Positions 20,892-31,591 of a stretch of DNA of 64,000 nt are shown here, piece by piece (positions within the stretch are counted from its first letter, which is position 1; each line of letters begins with the position of its first letter). Both the position numbers and the translations under genes were made by a program. This DNA is from Aaosphaeria pasadenensis. Taxonomy: Eukaryota > Ascomycota > Dothideomycetes > Pleosporales. The notes under the pieces were generated by a model. It was not told the origin of the DNA and ran no database searches. It worked only from the letters and a program-made list of their open reading frames with translations. The stretch is from the NCBI GenBank assembly GCA_022813625.1, contig JAKLMB010000009.1, positions 62,001-126,000 on the forward strand. The letters are read 5' to 3'.

Positions 20892-23439
20892 CTATAGAAT
20901 CACAGATATTACCAGTAACAACAAAGCATACCATCCTTTACCTACAACGGCGAGCGATCCTGCCGCTCCAGTCAATTGCTCTGCGCCCTTCTCATCCTCT
21001 GGGGGAGGCGGCGGCGGCACCTCCCCACTCTTTGCCTGTCCACCACCGCTCACAGAGCTCTTATGACCCGTGCTATCCTGAACGCAGCCCTGCATGCCTG
21101 AATCATCCGCCGTGAACATCCTGTCAACCACGCCTTTCCACACTTGCGTGACATCATTGATCATAGGTGCCGTGTACCACATCCTGCAATCGGCGGCTTC
21201 GTAGACGAATTCGAGAGGCGTTTTAGATCTGTCGTTACGACGCAAGTTATCTCGTAGATTGATGCCGCCGGCAGGTCGTCCTCCAGCGTACGCCGTGCGA
21301 GTGAAGAGCTGGTTTGCAAATGCGGTCCGGCCGAGCGCTGTGTTATTCCATTGTGCCTGTTCTTCAGGGCTACCGGTACTGCTCGATGTCAGCATCTGAT
21401 GTTGTCGATGATTTTGAGGGGTGGTGAGCTTACAAGTACACAATCTGAGTGCGGATCTGAACGTCATCCCAGTTGAATGACTGTGCGCCTTTTGTGCCAC
21501 CTATGCCCTGCATGGGTCCGACTTTTGGTTGGCCACCGATCGCAATCGTGCGGACACCGCCTTGGTTTTTGAGAAGCTCCGAAACGATGGTACAGGTTGA
21601 CGAGCACATTCCATCGTGAAGCTAGAAGAGGTCAGTATTATGTAAGATCGCTGTTTGAGTTTGTAGATAGCATACCATGACCATATTCTCGGATGCGAAG
21701 GGCTGTGGGGTTGCGGTCTCGTTGGTGTTATTCAAGAAGCCAATGACGGAAAATCCAGGATAAGTGTATGAAGGTTCGTCGCTGAAGTTATATCGGATAG
21801 TCGTCGTAAATTGATCGCCATTAATAGTTTCTGGTCCGAATAACTGATCCCAGGTGTCAATTCTCTCGTTGTTAACGTCGAGCTGGTGCACAGGATTGAA
21901 ACCAGCGGTGAATAGTGAGATATCTTCCGGTGTGCTGGCCCCAAAGGCTTGAAGGAAGGCAGTCTGGTTACCCTGCACAAATGTATTTCCTGCTTCGAAG
22001 TTCTCCGATATCTTCCCCACCATATTCAGGGCTTCGTTCGCTCGATATCGGGTTCCACCGAAAGGCTCTTGATCCGCTTGGGGAAAAACCTGTTTGAAGG
22101 AGTCGTAGCCCAAAATAGCATTGCCTCCTCCATTGCCACGGAGATCGAATATCATCTTTGTCTTGCCTGACGCAGCAGATAGACGGATGAAGTCCCGCAT
22201 GACATTCTGGAATAGCTGCACATCTGGAGAGTCGTAGCTGGGAATACTAAGGATTGCAACATCATCGTATCCGGTCTCATTGATGTGGTAGCCCCCAACG
22301 GAGAGATTCGGATGCAGGATCACTGCCTTTGGGTAGCCAATGTGCGAGGGCGTTGGAGTTGGTGTGCTTGAGGGTGGTGAGGCCGACACAGATGGTGGCG
22401 CTTGAGTGGTCGTTGGGGGAGCCACGGGTTGAGGTCCACGACAGAACTTTTGGAAAAAGGTTGCTCCGCTGTTGACACCATTGAAGTCCGCAATGACCAC
22501 AGCCAGGTTGATCATTGACTTTGCTGTTCCATTGGTGAATGCCATCGTGGTATTTGGACCTTGGTATTCTCCTGTCCTGAATGAACCTAAGAAAGTTGTT
22601 CCCGATGCTATTAGCGGCTGGCTTGGGAAGAGGGCATTCCAGCGGGTGTCAGCATCGTGAAAGTCGGCCTGGACTGCAACACTCTGAAGGTACTCTTCTA
22701 CGCCACGACCGTTGATCGTCCTGACAGGCGAAGGCTGGAATGACCTATCTCGATTGGCAAGTTCCAAGTCGCGATATGCGAAGATTTCCGGAAGCGCTTG
22801 TCCATCGCTAGAGACAGACACAAGCTCTGTCCCTGCTGGTCTCTGGAATTGAATAACGCCAGCGAGGATGTCCGGCTGCCACGCTAGATGGTTGTCGTAT
22901 GCACGATTGAATAATGACATCAAGTCGGTCTGAAAATCGTATTCGCTGTTGTAACCACCGGACTTCAGTTGCTCTTGCATACCATTCATCTCTTCTATTA
23001 TGTCCACCGGGGCCTCGGTGTACTCTGCTGGAGGATTCTTCAAAAAGCCCAAGTTGGATTGCCATGCCAGATACAGTTTCAGGTCGTCGATCAACTTGAC
23101 ATTGCCCTCTTGATCTAATGGAACCGATTTCAAGCATCGCATACCCAGCTCTGCGGGCACAATTCTCCGTGAACCAGGTGGCAGTCCTTGCACTGTGCTG
23201 CTGACAACGGCGCAAGGCTCAGCAAGAGCGGGTGTCGATGGAACAGCTGAGGGAGATGTCGGACGAGGTCGAGTAGTATTCAATGATGTTGAGTTGTCCA
23301 ATGCGAGCAATACGACATCAACCACTGCAAGTTCCTCCATGTCCATTCCAGGTCCTTTCGGTACACCATAGAGATATGGGTGCATTCGTGCAAGTGAGAC
23401 GCCGCAGGCGCTCAGCAGCAGAAGATATGTTCGATGCAT
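20892..23439 (-). CDS. Secreted S41-family (tail-specific/CPAF-like) peptidase, probably GPI-anchored
   Basis: 812 residues from exons 23439-21676, 21621-21434 and 21378-20892. Residues 1-17 form a signal peptide (MHRTYLLLLSACGVSLA). An N-terminal domain is followed by a Pro/Ser/Thr linker (around residues 345-375), then the S41 catalytic domain with KTKMIFDLRGNGGGN. The nucleophile region LHDGMCSSTCTIVSEL (Ser595 or Ser596) opens exon 2. The tail has a Pro-rich stretch and ends in a hydrophobic helix (WYALLLLVISVIL) with no charged residues after it, which fits a GPI signal. Fungal members include UstP of the ustiloxin pathway, but no biosynthetic cluster surrounds this one. Expected at the cell surface or wall; substrate unknown. 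The last exon begins TGSPEEQ after a GTAAGC donor. Confidence 0.87.
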
Positions 23440-24980
23440 TTTCAGAGAATGGTACTGTCTATCGTAGCTTACGAAGGCGAGTCTAATTCGAATGTTATCT
23501 CCGTGGTTCTTTAATTAGTACATTAAGTATGTGAGCGATCCAGCGCAATGTCGAGGATGTATTAAAGAACGAAGTATAAAAAAAGTAAAAATAAGGTATC
23601 TATGTCGTATTTTGATGCCTTCAAAACTGCATCACTAGTGTATGCCTAAGGACTGAGGTCACGGTGTGAACCTCGAAGCTCGCAAACTTCAGCATTGTCG
23701 CGTCGCACGGCTGGGACGCAGAAGGTATATGTGAGTTGCGTCCAAAAACTCAAGACATTATCATAGATTAGATTAACGCGAACGTGATCTGCCGCATCCG
23801 TGCATTGACTATGTCCCCCGGCATTTCCTGATGCTCAAACGCGAGATACAGCAGGCGAAACCGAAGGTGTATGGGAAGCCAACCTTAACAGAGAGGAACT
23901 ATTGCATGGAGGGACTTTAGAGACGTCTCAACAGAAGTCAAGAGTTGGTAAACTTCGACCACTGCAGCGAAGCATCTGGGCATCGAAGCTACCACGTGTT
24001 GAAGGCATCGCGAGTTTCCGAACAGCTATGGTGAGGGTGAAGTGTGGTGTTGAGGGGCTTGTCACCAGACCCTGCTGCAGACAGAGTCGAAACTCATCCA
24101 CTTCAAGCGCTAGCCCAAAGTGGTTGTAACGATCAGCCACAAACACGACTTATTGTTTATTTGCCTGTGGCTGTCTATATGTATTATACTTACATAGAGT
24201 ATCTTACCTTGCTGGTTATTTTGGCTTGAAGGACAGGGCGCATGAGCATGGATGCGTGTCATTCGCTATACAACCCCTTCTGGCCCGGCTATCCATCACC
24301 GGTACATCACTGCAAGCCAGGCATCTAGCATTTGAATAAGGAAAAATACAGAATAAACAGCAGATGGGACTTTTAAGTATAGAATCAGTATAATAAGGGT
24401 TTTCTTTTTTTGTTCGGTTTGGATGTAGTCCATCAGTAGAGTGTGATTAAAATAACGTACTCTCTTTGGCGGTGAAAAGTGTCATTTAATTTCTTCGTAA
24501 ATTTGTGCAACTTACGCTAACGGTCATTTGCGAGCCAAATTGATATCTTCCAATATTGAAAAACAATAAATAGTCATCAATATTATATTCGAGTTCGCAG
24601 TCGCGGTGGTTGTCTATCAATACAGATATACGATGGAGACCTTGAAAACTCTCTTAGCGCTATGTCCGCGTGCTCATACTTGTAGTGCATAGGTGGGTGG
24701 TCAGGGCTCACTTTTTTTTAATAATCAACTGCTAAGATTATGGCTAAAGAGTAGACAGTATTTAAATTCTATGCTGAGGTAGAGAAGTTCTTGCTGAGTG
24801 TTGATGAGATACCGGGAGACGTACGGTTAAGGCGATTGGCTGGTGTTCTAAAAGCGAATAGCAGAACGAAGAGGGATGTCTTCACTGCTCTCGTACCCGA
24901 TATTTTGGGCACATCTGGGATCGCATTTGTAATAGTGATTAAATAGACATGTATGTGCAGCGAACAAGATTTATTACATT

Positions 24981-25581
24981 GTACTCCGTATCACTTACAA
25001 TAACTATGCATCTATGTTGTCATATTGCTATCAATATCGTCAAGTACCATCCAAGACCCCACTGGTGAGCTAGCACAGGCTTAACGAGCTCAAGAGTGCT
25101 CAAAACTGCTCATTCTGTTCAACTTGTCATGTTTAAAAGGCAACATGAGTCCCTAGAAGGTTGCAACTCCTCGAAGCCATCCAAACTTCCACTGATCATG
25201 TACATCTTAGAACGCAGAATTTCCTTTCCGACAGCAGGATTTCAATCGTTCCAATCCAGGAGAACCAAAACTAATATACGAAGTGGCAAACGCACGGAAA
25301 TTATATCTGGAGAGGACACCACGACAGCTAGTCACGACGCAAGACGCCAACAGACACGGGAGAGTCTTTGAAGTCATGCACGACGTTTCTGTTGAAAACT
25401 GCATGCGGCGAAGAGATAGAACCAAACGAGAGCGGCGATGGTGAGGCCGATTCTGCCTGTACAAGTACGATGGGCTCTAAGTTCCCCCCTGATGATTGAG
25501 TCTGCAACCCAGCGTGAGCGTCTCGCCGGGTAAGCGATGTGGCTGGTCTACAAGTAAGATTTTAAGTATTATACGGAGTAC
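24981..25581. mobile_element. Possible MITE-like element bounded by 11-bp inverted repeats
   Basis: GTACTCCGTAT at 24981-24991 recurs as its exact reverse complement ATACGGAGTAC at 25571-25581. Reading the outer TA as a target duplication would leave an 8-bp terminal repeat CTCCGTAT flanked by TA, as for Tc1/mariner-type MITEs. There is no transposase frame inside. A related GTACTCCGTAC occurs at 60545. The repeat is short and could be chance or a common fungal motif. Confidence 0.35.
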
Positions 25582-26866
25582 TTGTAACTACTAGGTAACG
25601 ATGTCATGGTAGCGCTATCTACTCCCTACTTCCTGAGTAATTACCTAGGTAGGTGGAGATGTCGATGAACAATGCCATAGGGGCGGGATGATAACTCGAG
25701 TGTCCTGGTTCCAGTGTAAAGGGCAAAGGACAAGCCAGACTCATTCCAGGGTTGACAGCTGCAGCCACACCGGAACCGAAACCCGCCAACCAGGAACCAA
25801 AGGAACCAAAACAGCCAATCAGCAACGACTCAGCCTTGGCACCCCATGTTATTCATCCTCTTCAACGTTCACCCAACGACTAACTTCAAACATCAGCCAA
25901 CTTACAACAAACAAACCATCACTCGACGCCAATGCATGGACTCTCATCTCATCTCATCTCACCTCATAAGTTAAAATGTTCTGCTATTGCAGTTAATATC
26001 GAAGCATGATGGTTTGTACCTTTCGATCATTGACGCCATTAATGGCAGTGGGTCGTTGAAACACGAAACAAGCCCTAACCTCACTCAAATTTCCTCCTCG
26101 ACAGGGGGTCCCGTTTCATGCAACTTCGACAAGACGGAATAACTCCTACCCCATCCTCCGTCTCCTTTGCGGCATGGGCGTGTCGCCCTCTTGTACCGCT
26201 AGTCAATCATCATTACAATCTTCTAGAACCGAGATGAAGTGGAGTTTTCCTGCTAATCTTGTCCCCAACTGCGCGACCGTTGCTAACCAAAAAAACGGAT
26301 GTAGACATGCACTCCACCAAGTTGTCTGCAATCGAGATGAATAGTGTCCATTGTGTGCAAACTCTGATCGACTGTGCCGTGTATTTGCTGCTATTGATGG
26401 TGAAACGATAGCAGGAGAGAGAACAATGACTTGCCGCATGAACTCATCCCTTTATGGTAGCCACCGTATGAGGTTTCGTTTATCGCCGAGATTCCGACCA
26501 CTACTCGTGCTCCTTCGAACACTCCACCTCTGCCACTCACGCAATGCCATGAGGTTTCACGTTTCCTGCCGTTCGCCACGCCTATTCGCTCGGAAATCCA
26601 TCGAACCAAATGGTTTCGCGCCTAGAGCACCCCATTTCGGGCGAAGTAGATGAATATGGCTTGGCTGTGATTTCACGCCAGCCTTATTCCAACGGCATAC
26701 GGCGGAGGGTGGGCCTTGCTGAGGACTACATGCCTCTAGCGCCCGCTGAATAGATTGACATTTCTCTTGGCTGCAGAAAGCATGCCCTTGACGACCTTAG
26801 TAACAACGCTATTGACGCTGTCGCCTCAAAGCGAAGTTGATGGGGGGACGGCCGTAAAGCAGTCAG

Positions 26867-26873
26867 TATAAGA
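26867..26873 (+). promoter_or_regulatory. TATA box of the AA9 LPMO gene
   Basis: TATAAGA about 195 bases before the ATG at 27068. The predicted leader is pyrimidine-rich and ends in an A/C-rich CAA-repeat stretch (27023-27067) directly before the ATG, a layout typical of highly expressed fungal genes. Confidence 0.45.
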
Positions 26874-27067
26874 GCCTCACGATCCCCATTGTTGAATGGG
26901 CACGCTTGAAGCATCACTCTCTTTTTACACACTCTTTCAGACATTCTTTGAACATTCGTTTCCATTCGTCTTTCGTTCTTACCAACTTTTGAGAAGTAAA
27001 TACTTGTTACCGTCCAAAACCGAACCAACAACCAACAACAACAACAACACCAACCACTACACTCACA

Positions 27068-28105
27068 ATGAAGACTTCCGCTTTCGCTCTTTTGGCCGGT
27101 GCCAGCATGGTCGCTGCCCACTCTCGCCCCATCGCTGTCTGGGTTAATGGCGAGGACCAGGGCGTTGGCACTGGCTCCGGTGGCTACATCCGCGAGGCTC
27201 CCAACAACTCTCCCGTCGTCGATGTGACCTCCAAGGACATGACTTGCAACGTTGGTGGCAGCACCAAGGCTGGAAAGTCCCTTGCCGTTAAGGCAGGTGA
27301 CAAGATCGATATCGAGTGGTACCACAACACTCGTGGCGACGACATCATTGACCCCTCTCACAAGGGTCCCATCATGACCTACCTTGCTCCCGCTGACTCC
27401 AACGGTGAGGGCGATGTCTGGGTCAAGATTGCCGAGAAGGGCTTCGAGAACGGCGAGTGGGCTGTTATCAACCTCATCAACAACAAGGGCAAGCATTCCG
27501 TCACCCTCCCTGACCTCGCCGACGGTGACTACATCCTCCGTGATGAGATCCTCGCCCTCCACGAGGGTAACCGTAACGGTGGTGCCCAGTTCTACCCCAA
27601 CTGCATCCAGATCACCGTTTCTGGCGGTTCCACCACCCTCCCCGCTGGTGTTGCCTTTCCTGGAGCTTACAAGGCTGACGACAAGGGCGTCCTCTTTGAC
27701 ATCTACAACTCCTTCACCTCCTACCCCATCCCTGGCCCTGCTGTCTGGGACGGTGCCTCCAGCGGCAGCCCTGCTCCTGCTCCCGCCCCCGCCGCCAGCT
27801 CTTCTGCTGCCCCTACTCCCACCTCTGCCCCTGCTGCCACTCTTACCCCCGCCAACCCTACCACCGGCTACCCTACTGCTCCCGCTGCTACCAGCGCTCC
27901 CGCTGCTACCAGCGCTCCTGCTGCTACCAGCGCTCCTGCTACTCCCGCTCCTACTCAGGGCGCCGGCAATGGCAACGAGGGCTCCGAGAGCACTCTTCCC
28001 AAGACCTTCACTCTTGACACTTTCATCACCTGGCTTCGCGCTAACGCTGGCTCTCCCACTGCCCAGAAGCTCCGCCGCGCTCACGCCCGCGCTTTCAACT
28101 TCTAA
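27068..28105 (+). CDS. AA9 lytic polysaccharide monooxygenase with Ser/Ala/Pro linker and C-terminal extension
   Basis: 345 residues, intronless, secreted. Signal peptide 1-17, cleaved before His18, which becomes the N-terminal copper-brace histidine. The second brace His is His98 (DPSHKGPIMTYLA). His165 (ILALH), Gln174 and Tyr176 (GAQFYPNC) complete the AA9 active site. It cleaves crystalline cellulose or other beta-glucans oxidatively. After about residue 230 come a low-complexity Ala/Pro/Ser/Thr linker with ATSAP repeats and a conserved-looking 37-residue tail (LPKTFTLDTFITWL then LRRAHARAF), not a CBM1. Base use is unusually C/G-ending compared with its neighbours, giving strong codon bias and long shadow frames on both strands. 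This suggests high expression. Confidence 0.93.
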   Translation: MKTSAFALLAGASMVAAHSRPIAVWVNGEDQGVGTGSGGYIREAPNNSPVVDVTSKDMTCNVGGSTKAGKSLAVKAGDKIDIEWYHNTRGDDIIDPSHKGPIMTYLAPADSNGEGDVWVKIAEKGFENGEWAVINLINNKGKHSVTLPDLADGDYILRDEILALHEGNRNGGAQFYPNCIQITVSGGSTTLPAGVAFPGAYKADDKGVLFDIYNSFTSYPIPGPAVWDGASSGSPAPAPAPAASSSAAPTPTSAPAATLTPANPTTGYPTAPAATSAPAATSAPAATSAPATPAPTQGAGNGNEGSESTLPKTFTLDTFITWLRANAGSPTAQKLRRAHARAFNF

Positions 28106-28727
28106 GCATCTCGCATCTTGGGTGTTGAATGATGCAAATCTACTACTACTCCATAAAACTGCATGACCCGGCGTCGTGGATGGTTTCTTATTGTTGTTCT
28201 GGACACATCAAGTATTTTCTCATGACAGGGCATTTTGGTCCCTGACGATTTAGAATGGCATCTTTTAGCCATGTTCACTTCTTTGTATATACAACTACAC
28301 GACGAATGGAATATCAAAATTCCCCTTGCCTACGAAGTCATCTGCTGCTTTTCTATCTCTTGAAGTGATCGTGACCTGTGCTATTTCGTTGTTACCTGAT
28401 TTTTGATATCCCCGACGTCTTATGGGCAGTTCATCTGATGCTGGCAGGTGAGTCCGAACAGATGCTTTGATTCGTCGGAAGCCCTACCGAGGGTTTCCTT
28501 TCTGAGTTAAGTGTCCATGTGCTTGGCTGCCAAATACGGGTTAGTCCGGGATTCCCTGAATATTCCGTTCCTGTTGCGAACGGCCGGAACAGCTTCGGAA
28601 AGCCGAGGATGGCGACATCTTAACGCTTTACACGCTTTCTTAATTCCCTTCCTCTTCAACTCCTCCAAGAGACCTACACGACACTCTCCACTTTACTAGT
28701 TCTAATGTTTGCATATCCATATCCGCC
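28106..28727. other. Intergenic, promoter of the Mpv17-family gene
   Basis: 622 bases. A small upstream reading frame sits at its end (separate entry). No other gene recognised. Confidence 0.6.
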
Positions 28728-28731
28728 ATGA
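28705..28731 (+). promoter_or_regulatory. Eight-codon uORF overlapping the Mpv17-family start
   Basis: ATG at 28705 reads eight codons and ends in a TGA that overlaps the main ATG at 28728 as ATGA. If transcribed, it would make translation of the main frame depend on reinitiation or leaky scanning. Confidence 0.5.
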
Positions 28732-29732
28732 TACGCATCTCTCGCGCCTGGGCTGTCGGCTCAGGGCGCAACGCAAACCCGCACTCCGTCGCATTCAACC
28801 CTTCCCCGTTCCGACCCTCTCCGATGACCTTCCAGCGCAGGCGCACAACAACGAAATGCGATACCCAACACCCATGCGCGCAAGCAGCGCCCCAGACATC
28901 GAAGACGATACCCGGACCGACATGGTTGTGGTTGGAGCCCATATATGAACCTTTCCGGGCCTACGGCCGGGCGCAGCGCCGACGTCCGTACATGACACAG
29001 TTTCTGAGCTCGTTGACGGTGTACTTTGTGGGAGATCTCGTGGCGCAAAGCATCGGAAAGGCACCCGCAGAGGAAGAAGAGGTCAGCGATTCATCTGCGG
29101 CCGAGGAGGACGAATCAAAGGGATGGGTGGTCGATTGGGCCGAAGATAGGGACTGGGCAAGGACAGTACGAGCGCTGCTCATAGGAGGCATCTCAGCGGT
29201 CCCAGGATATAAGTGGTTCCTATGGCTTTCCAACAGCTTCAACTACCGCAGCAAGATCCTGAGTCTCACAACAAAGGTACGTCTATTTTACAAGAATGTC
29301 ACTCTCAACCCAAGGCCGCATTAGCTAACACCGACCGCACAGGTCACTGTCAACCAACTCCTCTTCACCCCGATCTTCAACTCCTACTTCTTCGGCATGC
29401 AATTCGTGCTCACGACGCACCCCTCCGACTTCTCCTTCGCCGACCTCTTCGAACGCCTACAAAACACCGTCCCTACGTCCTGGATCAATTCCTGCAAACT
29501 CTGGCCCGCCGTCACCGCGTTCAGCTTCAGCTTCATCCCCATCGAGTACCGCAGCATCTTCGGCGGCGTCATCGCAATCGGATGGCAGACATACCTGAGT
29601 CTCCTCAACCAGCGCGCGGAGAAGGTGGAGGAGATTGAGCACCACCACCACGGCGGTCAGCGACAGGAATGCGCCGTTGTGGCGAGCGCTGGCGTGGAAC
29701 GGGATGATGGGAAGGAAAAGTGCGCAGCTTGA
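28728..29732 (+). CDS. Mpv17/PMP22-family membrane protein
   Basis: 312 residues; exons 28728-29276 and 29343-29732 (donor GTACGT, acceptor CACAG). Family hallmarks: WLEPIYEPFRAYGRAQRRRPYMTQF leading into a helix ending GDLVAQSI; DWARTVRALLIGGISAVPGYKWFLWL; QLLFTPIFNSYFFG; and the signature WINSCKLWPAVTAFSFSFIP followed by EYRSIFGGVIAIGWQTYLSLLNQ. It forms four membrane helices in the peroxisomal or inner mitochondrial membrane. The first 65 residues are basic and could hold a mitochondrial targeting sequence. An acidic insert (about residues 108-135, EEEEVSDSSAAEEDES) between helices is longer than in most family members. The C-terminus carries a His-rich patch (HHHH). Confidence 0.9.
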
Positions 29733-30452
29733 TTTTCGCAAAGTTGCATTGCATGGCGGGAGGAGACTACCCGCATATCATATACCATTTTTGGTCTCGA
29801 CGACTAACTACATATATCTCTTTTGTTGCATATTTGGCGGTGTAGCATGTGTGGAAGGGGGTTCACATAGTGGGTGCATGTGTGCATTTGGGAAGGCGTT
29901 TATATTAGACTTGGGTTCGGGCGATATCACATATCCGGCTGTATATATCATAGATATACATAGGCTATCGTTTCTTTTGTTTACAAAGACCAGTCATCGA
30001 TGCGCTTCTGCATTGCAATAGAAGTTTGTAACTTTGCTCTATTTTGAGGGCGTAACCCTGAACCGTTTCCTTCTTCTGCTTGCCCTGGGACATACCCCGA
30101 TAGTGATGTACATATGGTTGGTTCGAGCTACGGTGACTCGTCCGTGCCTCCTATTTCGAGCGTGAAAATCCGTTTCTCGGACCGGAATTTATCTCTTGTG
30201 AATCTGGTTGAATTGTGTGACCGGAGCGGTTACTATTGAATCGACCGTTTCGTGCATCGCCTGCGAGGGAGGTAGCGGGGGAGTTCTTAAATTTCCGAGG
30301 CGGCTCGGGGCACAAGAAATCAATTGGGTATCTTCGTATGGAAACGCTGATTTGGTGTTTGGTGGAGATTGCTGCGAGAAGCTTCGCAAGATCCTCGACC
30401 TCATTGCGCTGAGTGCGATGGTTCAATGTAGATGCATGTTTGCATTCGCTGC
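29733..30452. other. Intergenic
   Basis: 720 bases between convergent genes (Mpv17 family and Vps51). No gene, RNA or repeat recognised. Confidence 0.6.
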
Positions 30453-31259
30453 TCACTCAGACTCTTCCTCCTCAACCATTATCTCTTCGCATTGCTGTCG
30501 GAGATCTTCAACACCGGGAACCCCCTTCCATTTATCCAATATCTTGCTCACTTCCGCCCACTCCTTCTCTGCCTCCTCCTCCTTATCCTCGTCGACCAGC
30601 GCCGAGAGCCTTCGTGGCGTGTCCAGCACCCACTGCACAGTATCTCTCCGACTTCGCCTCCTGGCCAATTCGGCATCTTCCTCCCCTTCCACCTGCACTT
30701 CTATCCCAAGACCAGCCGGCTTCTGCAACGCCTGCATCGACGATGAAAGTCCCGCCGCCGTCTCCGCGATGTGCGATATCGCGGGGCCCAGCGTATGCGT
30801 AGTCGGCGCCAAAGGATCCATATTCGTCCTCATCTTCCGAATCGTACTCGTCGCCGACAGCAGCTTCGAGTAGTTATCGTACACAAGACTCTTCCTGTCG
30901 CTATCCAGGTTCCTGATCTGCGATATCAAGTCCGCCTCCACCTTCAGCACGCCGGAGAGCCCGCTGGTCGCCAGGATGTTGTCGACGAAGCCATTGGCAT
31001 CGAAGCCTGCCTTATCCAGCTCCGTCAGCGTCTCTTCTTCGAGCTCCGGGCCGAGATCTGTGCGTGCAGATTCCTCTGAAATTTTGGAATCTGCATCTTT
31101 GGGCGCGGCCGCGGCGCTCTTGAGGCCATAGTAGTCGCGCAGAGCGGCGCGATTGCGACGGGGGTTTGCTGCTGGGCGGGCGGTGGCTTCGAAGGATGTG
31201 CGGGTTGAGGAGGGAGAGCGGATGGAGGAGGATGGCCGGGGGGAGGCTATGGTCGACAT
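30453..31259 (-). CDS. VPS51: Vps51/Vps67, GARP (EARP) tethering subunit
   Basis: 268 residues from the ATG at 31259 (MSTIASPRPS); single exon. The frame stays open 59 codons further up, but the divergent RMI1 start at 31592 and the family pattern favour this Met. It has a Ser/Thr/Arg-rich N-terminus, RRNRAALRDYYGL, then FDANGFVDNILATSGLSGVLKVE and NLDSDRKSLVYDNYSKLLSATSTI. These are the conserved Vps51/Exo84-type N-terminal helices that contact Vps52-54 and the SNARE Tlg1. Acidic coiled-coil-like C-terminus (DEDKEEEAEKEWAEV). It acts in endosome-to-Golgi retrograde tethering. Head-to-head with RMI1 across 332 bases. Confidence 0.88.
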   Translation of the reverse strand: MSTIASPRPSSSIRSPSSTRTSFEATARPAANPRRNRAALRDYYGLKSAAAAPKDADSKISEESARTDLGPELEEETLTELDKAGFDANGFVDNILATSGLSGVLKVEADLISQIRNLDSDRKSLVYDNYSKLLSATSTIRKMRTNMDPLAPTTHTLGPAISHIAETAAGLSSSMQALQKPAGLGIEVQVEGEEDAELARRRSRRDTVQWVLDTPRRLSALVDEDKEEEAEKEWAEVSKILDKWKGVPGVEDLRQQCEEIMVEEEESE

Positions 31260-31591
31260 GGTGGATTTTGGGAGGCTGGAGCCTGTGGTGTTGATATCGC
31301 ACGACGGTAACGGCGAGGATGGAGTTCTATTTACTTTGGTTGTGTCATATTGTATGGAATCTAGAGCACGTAGGTCATTGCGGGTGAGCTGTCTCTCGGC
31401 TGGGCTGTTGGCACTAAAAGCTTGTGGGGCGCCCATGCACGACGCGCCTATAGCGCCGTTGAATATCTACCATGTCAAACCTACCTGTTTTGACAGCTTC
31501 AGAATATACCCTCAACATCTTCCGAGAACGACAGTTGCACATGCTGAAGATGCCAGCGAAGACTATCAAAAATCAGATCTGATCGTCGTCC
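31260..31591. promoter_or_regulatory. Bidirectional promoter VPS51 / RMI1
   Basis: 332 bases separate two divergent housekeeping genes, so control elements must be shared or overlap. No clear TATA box is seen on either side. Confidence 0.5.

Larger units (their letters stand above)
23440..27067. other. Largest gene-free region (3.6 kb)
   Basis: No convincing gene on either strand. 24340-24790 is AT-rich. A 63-codon stretch without stops (about 24760-24948, no ATG) may be decayed coding DNA. A perfect 11-bp inverted repeat at 24981/25571 bounds a possible small element (separate entry). A CATCT/CTCAT pentamer run lies at about 25938-25970. The 3' end is the promoter and leader of the AA9 gene. 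Confidence 0.6.

Noticed and set aside
24739..24948. Stop-free stretch that might be a decayed gene
   Set aside because: Only 63 codons, no ATG in frame and no recognisable family; mentioned in the intergenic entry only.
26726..28084. 452-codon Ser/Gly-rich open frame antisense to the AA9 LPMO
   Set aside because: It mirrors the strongly biased codons of the LPMO gene; composition is low-complexity and no domain is visible.
27384..28166. 260-codon Pro/Leu/Ser-rich frame overlapping the AA9 gene on the same strand
   Set aside because: Shifted-frame shadow of the Ala/Pro linker; no independent evidence.
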